DNA from: Bryobacterales bacterium | GTDB taxonomy: Bacteria; Acidobacteriota; Terriglobia; Bryobacterales; UBA6623 | Length of the DNA: 56,301 bases | Direction of reading: 5' to 3' | Assembly: GCA_022823865.1 (NCBI GenBank) | Contig: JAJEHF010000219.1 | Span: 1 to 56,301 of the forward strand | Shown: positions 7,682 through 15,797 of the stretch, in pieces | Layout of the letters: each line of letters begins with the position of its first letter | How positions within the stretch are numbered: the first letter of the stretch is position 1 | Made by a program: the position numbers and the translations under genes | The notes under the pieces: model-generated | Databases searched by the model: none | What the model saw: only the letters and a program-made list of their open reading frames with translations | What the model was told of the DNA's origin: nothing

Positions 7682-10297
7682 ATGTCAGGCAGTCGCTCCG
7701 TCGCAATCGCAACTCTCGCCACAGCTACCTTGGTGCCGTGGGTCTCCGTGGTGCGAGCCCAAGGCCCGCAAGGCCGAGACTACCTTTCGGCAGAGCTGCG
7801 CACGCAGGTCGAGGAACTCCAGCGGTCGGCTTCCAGCGCTTCCACCAGCGCAGAGAATCTGAAGGAACGGCTCGACACACTCTGGCCTTGGATCAACGCA
7901 TACGCGCTAACGGGAGGACCGATGCCCGTCAACGCAACGCTTCAGGTCGCCACCGCCTATCGGGCGATCGAAGCCCTTCGCTTGGACGGGGTTCGGCCCA
8001 GCGCGGGCGCGCTGGCAGCCATCGACGGACTGGTCCACGAGTTCACGATCAAGGACAAGCAGCCGGGAGCGCTTGGCACTGTCACCCTGGAAGTGGCTGG
8101 CCCAGCCCATGTAGGCGCTTGGACAACGATAAAGCAGACCTACACGGTTGGAGAAGCGTCGCTCGGACCGGGCGCCCGGATCATGGTCGCGAAGCAGTTG
8201 CAAGCCGATGGCGGGCTGGTGCAGAACTCTGACCCCGACGGTCCTCACTACCTCTCGGCAAGCACCTCCAACCGCGAGGTCAGGCTGGACAATACATCAT
8301 TCCCCTGGGTGGGGATGCACGGCGGCTTCCGGAGCCCGGCGCCCATGCCCACCTTCAAGGTGGAGGAGGGCACCCTCAAGAGCGGAGACACCGTGACGAT
8401 CGTGTACGGCGATCGCAGCGCCGGATCGGAGGGCTGGCGCCTGCAAACATTCGCCACCGATCAGGCGATGCTGCCGATCTACATCGACTTGGACGGCTCG
8501 GGCAACTTCCTGACGCCGCGCTGGCCGTCCTTTGAGATCGTGGGCGCGGGCGCCGAAGGGGTGACGGCGGTCGTGCCCTCGATCGCCGAGCCCGGCGAAG
8601 AGTTCGACTTGTCGATCCGCTGGGAGGACAGCAACGGCAATCGGGCCACGGCAGCCATGCCGGGCGCAGCGGTCACGCTCAATGGGGGGAGCTTCCGGAC
8701 CCTGGACGCAGGCGGCGACGCGCTGCAAGTGATCGAGGCCGTCCGCCTCGACGAGGAAGGCATCTACCGTTTCGAGGTCACCAGCTCGGACGGCCGGATC
8801 AAGGCGCTGAGCAACCCCGTGTGGGTGCGCAGGGATCCGCCTTACCGCCTGTACTGGGGCGAGACTCACACGCATACCGGCATGGCGGAGGGACAGGGAT
8901 TGATCGTCCGCTCGTACCGGTTCGCCCGCGAGGACGCCCGCCTGGACTTCATGGGGCTGTCCGAGCACGACATCTGGCTGGACGACCTCGAATGGCAGAC
9001 CATGCGACAGGCCGTCGAGAGCAACACGGTTCCGGGCGAGTTCGTAGCGTTCCTCGGCTATGAGTGGACGCTGCGGCGACAGTGGGGCGGGCACCACAAC
9101 GTCTTCTTCCGTTCGCCAGACGCAGGGCGCGTCGGAGCGCAGATAGCGCCCACGCTGACCGGGCTGTACGAGGGCCTGCGCTCCAGGTATGCCACCGAGG
9201 ACGTGTTGATCATCCCGCACGCCCACCAAGCGGGGGACTGGCGGACGAACGATCCGGAAATGGAGACGATGATCGAGATCATGTCGATGCACGGGACGTT
9301 CGAGTGGTTCGGCAACTACTACCTGAGACAAGGCCACCAAGTGGGCTTCCTTGCCGCGTCGGACGACCACCGCTCCCGGCCCGGCTACAGTTGGACGTCC
9401 AGCCGCCAGCCGAATTCCTCGCTGAGCCAGTTCGGCGGCCTGGCCGGCGTGCAGGCGGAAGCGAAGACCGCCGATTCGATCTTCGATTCGCTCAAACGCC
9501 GAAGCGCATATGCCGTCACGGACGCGCAGCGCATCATTCTGGAAATGGAGGTGAACGGCACGGGCATGGGCACCCGCTCGGAATACCGCGACAAGCGCAG
9601 GCTCCGCGCGAAGGTCGTCGGCACGTCGCCGATCCGCCGCGTGGCGGTCGTGAAGAACGGCGCTACGGTCTACACCAGCCGGCCGTTGAGCGTTTCGCTC
9701 TCAAGCAACGCGCAGGTGGTCGTCGGCTTCGCATCGTCGTCGGAACCGTTCTTCCGCGACAATCCCCGGGGCTACCGGCCGTGGACGGGTTCTCTCAAGG
9801 TCGCAGGCGCAAGGCTGGTCGGCATGCGCCCTCTGCACTTCGACAACCAGCACAAGGAATGGGCCCGGACTTCCGCAAGCGACGCGAACACGGTACAGTT
9901 CAGCACGGGCACGCGCGGCCAAGCCGACACGCTCCTGCTCGAGCTCGAGGGCGCATCGCCCTCGACCACGATCACGTTCGACCTAGAGGCGGGCCAAGAG
10001 TGGGGCAAGTCGCCCGTGCCGGTCCGCCCGACGCGCAAGCTGGCCGCGAAGCGCTTCCAGATCGCTCTGAGCGACCTCTCTGACGGATTCGCTCGCAGGG
10101 ACCTCTCCGACACGGTCGACCGCGATGCGGTCACGCTGGAGCTGATCGGTTCCAACCAGCCCATGGATGCCGAGATCGATTTCGCCGATACCGGCGAGAT
10201 GCAGCGCGGAGACTACTACTACGTGCGGGTGGACCAGCTCGACGGAGCAAGGGCATACTCCTCTCCGGTGTGGGTTGGAGGCGAGCCGCGGCGCTGA
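7682..10297 (+). CDS. secreted DUF3604 (PHP-like metal-dependent hydrolase family) protein
   Basis: DUF3604 protein of 871 residues. The ATG at 7682 gives a clean signal peptide (MSGSRSVAIATLATATLVPW, cleavage after VRA near 26); the frame opens further upstream but that part reads as non-coding. Residues about 60-390 look beta-rich. The PHP-like part starts at the metal motif YWGETHTHTG (His396, His398), then GLSEHD, a histidine pair in WGGHHNVFF, IPHAHQAGDW and ASDDHRSRPGY, the expected metal-ligand series. Substrate is unknown; members are often secreted hydrolase-like proteins. Followed 25 bases later by an amidohydrolase gene, suggesting cotranscription. A second DUF3604 protein lies at 15798-18779. 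Confidence 0.88.
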   Translation: MSGSRSVAIATLATATLVPWVSVVRAQGPQGRDYLSAELRTQVEELQRSASSASTSAENLKERLDTLWPWINAYALTGGPMPVNATLQVATAYRAIEALRLDGVRPSAGALAAIDGLVHEFTIKDKQPGALGTVTLEVAGPAHVGAWTTIKQTYTVGEASLGPGARIMVAKQLQADGGLVQNSDPDGPHYLSASTSNREVRLDNTSFPWVGMHGGFRSPAPMPTFKVEEGTLKSGDTVTIVYGDRSAGSEGWRLQTFATDQAMLPIYIDLDGSGNFLTPRWPSFEIVGAGAEGVTAVVPSIAEPGEEFDLSIRWEDSNGNRATAAMPGAAVTLNGGSFRTLDAGGDALQVIEAVRLDEEGIYRFEVTSSDGRIKALSNPVWVRRDPPYRLYWGETHTHTGMAEGQGLIVRSYRFAREDARLDFMGLSEHDIWLDDLEWQTMRQAVESNTVPGEFVAFLGYEWTLRRQWGGHHNVFFRSPDAGRVGAQIAPTLTGLYEGLRSRYATEDVLIIPHAHQAGDWRTNDPEMETMIEIMSMHGTFEWFGNYYLRQGHQVGFLAASDDHRSRPGYSWTSSRQPNSSLSQFGGLAGVQAEAKTADSIFDSLKRRSAYAVTDAQRIILEMEVNGTGMGTRSEYRDKRRLRAKVVGTSPIRRVAVVKNGATVYTSRPLSVSLSSNAQVVVGFASSSEPFFRDNPRGYRPWTGSLKVAGARLVGMRPLHFDNQHKEWARTSASDANTVQFSTGTRGQADTLLLELEGASPSTTITFDLEAGQEWGKSPVPVRPTRKLAAKRFQIALSDLSDGFARRDLSDTVDRDAVTLELIGSNQPMDAEIDFADTGEMQRGDYYYVRVDQLDGARAYSSPVWVGGEPRR

Positions 10298-10322
10298 TCG
10301 CACCGGTGGCTGGCGTGCGGCC

Positions 10323-11171
10323 ATGCTGATCATCGACACTCACGCCCACCTGTTCTCCGAGGATGAGAGCACCTATCCGCCCAGGCCCGAGCCGTCCAGG
10401 CCGCCCGCCGGCACAGGCACGATTTCGCGGCTCACCGAAGAGGTGGAACAGCACGAGGTCCGCGCGGTGACCATCGTGCAGGTCAGCGGATTCTACGGCT
10501 TCGACAATCGCTACATCCGGTCGGTGGCGCTGCAGAACCCGCATTGGACGGCTGGAATCTGCACCCTCGACCCCCTCGACACAGCCGCCCCCGACTTGTT
10601 GCGCCGGTTCGCCCGGGACGGCAGCATGCGCGGGCTGCGCAGCGTACCCGTCGGGGGCAACCAGCTCGACCACCCCGGGGTCAGGGCGCTGTGGCGCGCC
10701 GCCTGCGACGAGGGACTCCCGGTCAACGTGCTCGGCGGGCGGATCTTGGAAGAGCAGCTGGAGCAAATGCTGGAGGCCTTTCCCAGCCTTCCGGTGGTGC
10801 TGGATCACAGCCTCGGCCTCCGCGCGGGCAGCGACGCTCCCGAGACGCTGGCGGCACTGCAGCGCCTCTCGCGGCACCGCCACTTGTACGCGAAGCTCTC
10901 GTTCATCGCCAACGGCGAGCAGGGCTGCGCCGAGGGGCACCCCTGCTCGAGCATGCACGGCGCTGTCCGCCGGGTCATCGAAGCCTTCGGCGCCGAGCGC
11001 TGCGCTTGGGGTTCGCACTTCCCCACCGAGAAATATGCCCGCCCGCTCAGCTATGGCGAGCACTTGGACATCTTCCGCAATCATCTGGCGCTGTCGGAAC
11101 GGGACCGCAGGCTCGTGCTGGGCGAGACCGCACGCCGCATCTGGTTCCCAGAAATGGACCGTCGCCCGTGA
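10323..11171 (+). CDS. amidohydrolase-family (TIM-barrel) metal-dependent hydrolase
   Basis: A 282-residue amidohydrolase-2-type protein. The start ATG is fixed by the family opening MLIIDTHAHLFSED, where HxH supplies two metal ligands. Further expected positions are VVLDHSLGL (barrel His) and the C-terminal WGSHFPTEKYARPLSYGEH, corresponding to the usual W-(G/A)-(S/T)-D/H-P segment; the catalytic Asp is replaced by His in GSHFP. Such enzymes hydrolyse lactones or decarboxylate carboxylic acids; substrate not determinable. It lies 25 bases after the DUF3604 gene, and its stop overlaps the GTG start of miaA by 4 bases, so it is translationally coupled to a tRNA modification gene. Confidence 0.85.
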   Translation: MLIIDTHAHLFSEDESTYPPRPEPSRPPAGTGTISRLTEEVEQHEVRAVTIVQVSGFYGFDNRYIRSVALQNPHWTAGICTLDPLDTAAPDLLRRFARDGSMRGLRSVPVGGNQLDHPGVRALWRAACDEGLPVNVLGGRILEEQLEQMLEAFPSLPVVLDHSLGLRAGSDAPETLAALQRLSRHRHLYAKLSFIANGEQGCAEGHPCSSMHGAVRRVIEAFGAERCAWGSHFPTEKYARPLSYGEHLDIFRNHLALSERDRRLVLGETARRIWFPEMDRRP

Positions 11172-12142
11172 GCGGATCCTGCCTCGCGCCCGCGATCGCC
11201 ATCGTCGGCCCGACCGCGTCGGGCAAGAGCGCGCTGGCAGTGCGCATATCCGAGCGCTTCGACGCCGAAATCGTGAATGTCGATTCGGTTCAAGTCTATC
11301 GGGGCTTTGACATTGGCACCGCCAAGACACCGCCGGACGCCAGGCACGGGATCCCGCACCACCTGATCGACCATGTCGAACCGCAACGCCCTTACTCGGC
11401 GGGGGAGTTCGCGCGCGACGCCCGCGCCGTTTTGCAGCGGCTCAGGCAGCGGCAGAAACTCCCCGTGCTAGTCGGCGGCACCGGCTTTTACCTAGACGCA
11501 GTGCTCAACGGACTATTTCCCGGCCCAGGGCGGGATGCCGGCCTGCGCCGGCGCTTGCAGGAATCGGCCGCCAAGAGCCGCGCAGGGCATCTGTGGCGGA
11601 TGCTGGCACGGCTGGACCCGCTGGCGGCACGGGCCATCCATCCGAATGACTCGCCAAAGATCGTTCGAGCGATCGAAGTTTCGCTGCTCGGCAAGCGGCC
11701 CATCAGCGACCTGTGGCGGGAGGCCGGCGAGCGCTTGGAAGGCTACCGCGTGCTGCTGCTCGGCCTGAACCCACCTCGCGAAGCGCTTTACGCCCGCATT
11801 GGCGAACGCGCTCGGACGATGTTTGCCGGAGGCTTGGTCGAAGAAGTCCGGGGACTGCTGCAGAGTGGGGTCTCCGATCAGTGCTGGCCCTTTCGGGCCC
11901 TTGGCTACGCACAGTGCCTGCAGTACCTGGGCGGCAAGTCCAATCTGGACGAGGCGATCGCGGCCACGGCGATGCACACCCGGCGCTACGCCAAGCGCCA
12001 GCTGACATGGCTGCGCGGCAAGCAGCCGGGAATTCGATGGCTGGGCGACTTCGGGGATTCCGAGCGGGCCTTTGAGTGGGCGGCTGGCGAGTGCACGAGC
12101 TGGCTCGAGATCGGGTGCCAGGCGGGTCCGGACACGCAATGA
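11168..12142 (+). CDS. miaA: tRNA dimethylallyltransferase MiaA
   Basis: Transfers a dimethylallyl group from DMAPP to the N6 of A37 in tRNAs reading UNN codons. The 324-residue product has the P-loop GPTASGKSALAV, the family motif DSVQVYRGFDIGTAK, the substrate segment HHLIDH, and VGGTGFYLDA. The GTG start at 11168 overlaps the previous stop (GTGA) and places the P-loop near residue 13, as usual. The C-terminal half contains WPFRALGYAQ and TRRYAKRQLTWLR, typical of the tRNA-binding end. It overlaps the next gene by 4 bases (ATGA). Confidence 0.96.
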   Translation: MSGSCLAPAIAIVGPTASGKSALAVRISERFDAEIVNVDSVQVYRGFDIGTAKTPPDARHGIPHHLIDHVEPQRPYSAGEFARDARAVLQRLRQRQKLPVLVGGTGFYLDAVLNGLFPGPGRDAGLRRRLQESAAKSRAGHLWRMLARLDPLAARAIHPNDSPKIVRAIEVSLLGKRPISDLWREAGERLEGYRVLLLGLNPPREALYARIGERARTMFAGGLVEEVRGLLQSGVSDQCWPFRALGYAQCLQYLGGKSNLDEAIAATAMHTRRYAKRQLTWLRGKQPGIRWLGDFGDSERAFEWAAGECTSWLEIGCQAGPDTQ

Positions 12143-12975
12143 GCCGCCGCGCCCTCATCATCGGCTGCGGGTTCACGGCGCAACGCACTGCGCGGACGCT
12201 GCTGAAGGCCGGCTGGGACGTGACGGCGACAAGCCGGTCGCCCGAGAATCTGGCCCCGCTCGAAGCCGCAGGGGCTCGCTTGGTGCGCTTCGACGCGGCC
12301 CGTGAGCGGCGCATCGAAGCTGCGGCGGAGGGAGCAAGTGTGCTGCTCTCCGTGCCGACGCTCAAGCTCGACGGCCAGCTGCTCGAGCCGACTCCGAGCT
12401 TGGTTGCGGCCCTGCACGGCCAGCCACGACACCTGACGTATCTTTCGACGACCGGCGTCTACGGGGCCACGCGGAAGGTCGACGAGCGGACGCCGGCGTC
12501 GCCGCAGACCGAGCGCCAGAAACTCCGGGCCAGCGCCGAGGACGCGGTCCAGTCTCACGGCTGCAGCGCTCTCGTGTTGCGGCCCGCGGCGATATACGGT
12601 CCCGGGCGCGGGGTCCACCAAGCCATGCGAGAAGGCCGCTTCCGACTCCCTCGCGACCCATCGCGCCTGGTTTCGCGGATCCATGTCGACGACTTGGCTG
12701 CGATCGTCGCCAGGGCGCTCCAACAGCGTGTCGAAGGGGCTTATCCTGTCGCGGATGAGTGCCCGGCAGCCTCGGCGGAAGTTGCGCGCCATTGCGCCAG
12801 CTTGCTGGACCTGCCGGTCCCAGACGCCGTTGCGGACGACTGTTTGAGAGAGACGCGAAGAGCGGACCGGAGCGTGGACGGCAGCGCCATCCTGCGCTTG
12901 CTGGGAATGCGCCTGCGCTACCCCAGCTTCCGGGAGGGCATCCCCGCCTGCATCGCCGCCGAAGAGGCCGGCTGA
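12139..12975 (+). CDS. NAD(P)-dependent epimerase-like protein, YeeZ type
   Basis: Extended short-chain dehydrogenase fold of 278 residues. It begins MSRRALIIGCGFTAQRTART, a glycine-rich nucleotide-binding turn of the YeeZ form (GCGF-x-A-x-R). LTYLSTTGVYG carries the usual catalytic Thr/Tyr area of SDR epimerases, and LRPAAIYGPGRG is the second family signature. The ATG at 12139 overlaps the miaA stop (ATGA), fixing the start and indicating coupling. The physiological substrate of this branch is unknown. It is convergent with ribE, 13 bases away. Confidence 0.85.
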   Translation: MSRRALIIGCGFTAQRTARTLLKAGWDVTATSRSPENLAPLEAAGARLVRFDAARERRIEAAAEGASVLLSVPTLKLDGQLLEPTPSLVAALHGQPRHLTYLSTTGVYGATRKVDERTPASPQTERQKLRASAEDAVQSHGCSALVLRPAAIYGPGRGVHQAMREGRFRLPRDPSRLVSRIHVDDLAAIVARALQQRVEGAYPVADECPAASAEVARHCASLLDLPVPDAVADDCLRETRRADRSVDGSAILRLLGMRLRYPSFREGIPACIAAEEAG

Positions 12976-12988
12976 GTTCCGCTCGGGG

Positions 12989-13609
12989 CTATCGGCGGTG
13001 GGGTGGCGCGCCAGGCAATCCTGCCTCCAGCAGGCGATGTACGTGCTTGGCGAGCATGTCGCACTCCAAGTTGACCGAAGCGCCGACACGCGCCGCGCGC
13101 AGCGTGGTGACCTCGTACGTATGCGGAATGATCGCGCACCCGAGAACGTCCGCATCGAGTGAAGCGATCGTCAGGCTGATCCCGTCGATGGCGATGCTGC
13201 CCTTGTAGACCAAGAACTGCAGCAGATCCCCCGGCGCGCGCACCGACAGCCACCAGTTCCCGTCGCCAACCGCGTCGAGCCCCAGCACCTCGCCGGTGCC
13301 GTCGACATGGCCCAGGACGAAATGCCCGCTGAGGCGGCTCGTTGGCAGCAGCGGCCGTTCCAGATTGACAATCGATCCCGCCTCGAGAGCGCCTAGGTTC
13401 GTCCTGGCGAGGGTCTCCGGAGACAGGTCGGCGGAAAATCCCCGCTCGTCGGAGCCAACCGCCGTCAAGCAGCAGCCGTTAACAGCGACGCTCCCGCCAG
13501 TGGAAAGATCAGCGAGCACCTCTCGCGCGGCCACGACCATGCGCGCACCGGCCGAGGAGCGGACCAACTCCACCACCGCCCCCGTCTCTTCGACGATTCC
13601 GGTGAACAT
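12989..13609 (-). CDS. ribE: riboflavin synthase, alpha type
   Basis: Dismutates two 6,7-dimethyl-8-ribityllumazine to riboflavin plus the pyrimidine precursor. The 206-residue product shows two homologous lumazine-binding barrels: the first opens MFTGIVEETGAV with VNGCCLTAV, the second begins near residue 97 with GHFVLGHVDGTGEV and IDGISLTI. The MFTGI start is invariant in the family. It lies 21 bases downstream of ribD on the same strand, so ftsY-ribD-ribE form one transcription unit. No lumazine synthase or GTP cyclohydrolase gene is in the window. Confidence 0.96.
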   Translation of the reverse strand: MFTGIVEETGAVVELVRSSAGARMVVAAREVLADLSTGGSVAVNGCCLTAVGSDERGFSADLSPETLARTNLGALEAGSIVNLERPLLPTSRLSGHFVLGHVDGTGEVLGLDAVGDGNWWLSVRAPGDLLQFLVYKGSIAIDGISLTIASLDADVLGCAIIPHTYEVTTLRAARVGASVNLECDMLAKHVHRLLEAGLPGAPPHRR

Positions 13610-13630
13610 CTCTCGGTCTCCCGGCGCGCG

Positions 13631-14764
13631 TCACGAGGGCGGAGCTGGCGCATCGTTGATCACATCGGCCTCGACCGCGAACTCGTCAACGGCGACGGGT
13701 ATCGTGCGCAGGTTCTCGAGGCGAATGGCCCCCGAGCGGGAGCGCCGCCCGGCCCCCCCGACCATCGGCAGCGACTCCAGCCCGCCCAAGATCTTGGGAG
13801 CGTAGTAGAGCAAGACCTTGTTGACGATCCCAGCTTCGAGCACGGCCCAGTTCAACTTCGCACCGCCCTCGATCATCAGCGAAGTGACCTCGCGCTCGCC
13901 CAGCCAGCCAAGCAGCGCATGCAGGTCGACGCGACCGCTCGGGGAATCGAAGTCTTGAACCGTGATGTTGCGCTCCACCAGCGGCTTCCGCTTCTCGAGG
14001 CCGGCGGCCGAGGTCGTCGCGATCACCAGATCGTCGCTGACTGACTCGACCAGGCGCGAGTTGAGCGGGATGCGCAACAGCGAGTCGGCGATCACTCGCA
14101 GCAGAGCGCGCCTCCGCGGCAAGCCGGTTCGATCGGTCAGCAGGCAGTCATCCGCATGCACCGTTCCGATGCCGGTCATGATCGCGTCATGGCGGTGGCG
14201 CACCTGCTGCACGTGAGCGCGCGCTTTGTCGCTCGTAATCCAGCCCGTGTTGTCGTCCGGAGCGGCGATCTTGCCGTCCAACGTCAGGGCCGTCTTGAGC
14301 GTGACCAAGGGGCGACCCGTGCGCGCGTAGTAGAAGAAGGCTTCATTCAGGCGCTGCGCCGACGCGGCCAGTTCCCCCGCGGCTTCGTCGACCTCGACAC
14401 CGTTCTGCCTGAGCAATGCGAAGCCAGAGCCGTCCACAGCCGGATTGCGGTCCCGGCTCGCGGCCACGACCCGCGCGATGCCAGCCGCCAAGACCGCGTC
14501 CACGCACGGCGGAGTCCGCCCCTGCGTCGAGCAGGGCTCTAGCGAGACGTACAGCGTCGCGCCCCGCGCTGCCCCGCCGGCCTGTTCCAACGCCACGACT
14601 TCGGCATGCTTGCGGCCTTCGTAGGCGTGGGCGCCCTCGCCCACAGCCTTGCCGGTGGTATCGACCACGATCGCCCCGACCGCCGGGTTCGGGCTGGCCA
14701 GGCCGTACGCCGAGCGGGCCAGATCGAGCGCCCGCTCCAGCCATTGGTGGTCCTGCGGCGTCAT
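13631..14764 (-). CDS. ribD: bifunctional riboflavin deaminase/reductase RibD
   Basis: Two consecutive riboflavin steps: deamination of the diaminopyrimidine and reduction of its ribosyl side chain. The N-terminal CDA-like zinc deaminase has HAEVVALEQAG and, about 25 residues on, EPCSTQGRTPPC with the two zinc cysteines. The C-terminal dihydrofolate-reductase-like half contains LVTLKTALTLDGKIA, GWITSDKAR and MIEGGAKLNWA. At 377 residues it is a full-length two-domain enzyme. The ATG at 14764 overlaps the ftsY stop by 4 bases. Confidence 0.96.
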   Translation of the reverse strand: MTPQDHQWLERALDLARSAYGLASPNPAVGAIVVDTTGKAVGEGAHAYEGRKHAEVVALEQAGGAARGATLYVSLEPCSTQGRTPPCVDAVLAAGIARVVAASRDRNPAVDGSGFALLRQNGVEVDEAAGELAASAQRLNEAFFYYARTGRPLVTLKTALTLDGKIAAPDDNTGWITSDKARAHVQQVRHRHDAIMTGIGTVHADDCLLTDRTGLPRRRALLRVIADSLLRIPLNSRLVESVSDDLVIATTSAAGLEKRKPLVERNITVQDFDSPSGRVDLHALLGWLGEREVTSLMIEGGAKLNWAVLEAGIVNKVLLYYAPKILGGLESLPMVGGAGRRSRSGAIRLENLRTIPVAVDEFAVEADVINDAPAPPS

Positions 14765-15726
14765 CCCTCGCCTCCGCCGTCGAATAGCGAGCGCACGAAC
14801 GTCTCCGGGTCGAACTCGACCAAGTCCGCAGTCCGTTCGCCAACTCCAACCCAGCGAATGGGCACGCCAAGCTCTCTGGCGATGCCGACCACGATCCCGC
14901 CCTTGGCCGTGCCGTCCAGCTTGGTCAGCGCGATGCCGGTCACGCCGGTGGTGGCAGCAAACTGGCGGGCCTGCTCCAGTCCGTTCTGCCCGGTCACAGC
15001 ATCCAGAACCAGCAGCACTTGGTGGGGCGCCCCGGGAACGAGCCGTCCGGTGGTGCGGCGGATCTTTTCCAACTCAGCCATCAGGCCCGCCTTATTGTGC
15101 AGGCGCCCGGCAGTGTCGGCAATCACGGTGTCTACTCCCCGAGCCTTGGCCGCTTCCAAGGCATCGTAAATCACGGCGCTCGGGTCAGCGCCGGCTTGCT
15201 GGCGAATCACCGCACAGCCGGCCCGCTCGCCCCAGATCACGAGTTGCTCCGCGGCAGCGGCCCGAAACGTGTCAGCGGCGCACAGCAGAACCTCGCGACC
15301 CTCGCCCCTCAAGCGATGCGCGAGCTTGCCGACGGTAGTGGTCTTGCCCACTCCGTTCACACCTACCACGAGAATGACCTCAACGGCAGGTTTCCCGGCT
15401 TGGGGACGGGCATCGCTGTCGGCCTTGCGCAGGATCTCTAGCATGTGGCCGGCGATCAGGTCCTTGACCGCCTCGCTGTCCTGGAGCTGGCCGCCGGCCG
15501 CCCTCGAGCGCACGTCCTCAAGGATCTCGCTGGTGGTCTTGACACCCAGATCGGCGCCGATCAGGGTCATCTCGAGGTCTTCGAGCAGCTCCGGATCGAA
15601 CTCCCTGGTGCCTTCGAGAATGTCGCCGATCTGATCGGTGAAAGCCTTGCGCGTCTTCGAAACTGCCTTCCGAAAGCGCCCCAGCAGGCCTGTCTTCTCT
15701 GGCGGGGCTTCGAATAGCGAGCGCAT
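14761..15726 (-). CDS. ftsY: signal recognition particle receptor FtsY
   Basis: SRP receptor GTPase delivering ribosome-nascent-chain complexes to SecYEG. The 321-residue protein has a short N-terminus (RSLFEAPPEKTG), the NG-domain N helices (SKTRKAFTDQIGDILEG), the P-loop GVNGVGKTTTVGKLA, DTFRAAAAEQL, DTAGR, and TKLDGTAKGG with the closing loop. The long acidic A domain of E. coli FtsY is absent, common outside Proteobacteria. I place the start at the ATG at 15726; an upstream TTG/GTG extension reads as non-coding. Coupled by ATGA overlap to ribD. Confidence 0.96.
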   Translation of the reverse strand: MRSLFEAPPEKTGLLGRFRKAVSKTRKAFTDQIGDILEGTREFDPELLEDLEMTLIGADLGVKTTSEILEDVRSRAAGGQLQDSEAVKDLIAGHMLEILRKADSDARPQAGKPAVEVILVVGVNGVGKTTTVGKLAHRLRGEGREVLLCAADTFRAAAAEQLVIWGERAGCAVIRQQAGADPSAVIYDALEAAKARGVDTVIADTAGRLHNKAGLMAELEKIRRTTGRLVPGAPHQVLLVLDAVTGQNGLEQARQFAATTGVTGIALTKLDGTAKGGIVVGIARELGVPIRWVGVGERTADLVEFDPETFVRSLFDGGGEG

Positions 15727-15797
15727 TGGCAGGCACGCGGGCGGCGCGCCCACGATCGGATGACTTGATAATATCGCCAATTCGCGCCAGCGGCCGA

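Noticed and set aside
11986-13155. 389-codon minus-strand frame over miaA and the YeeZ-like gene
   Set aside because: Antisense shadow; the plus-strand genes have full family motifs and coupled starts.
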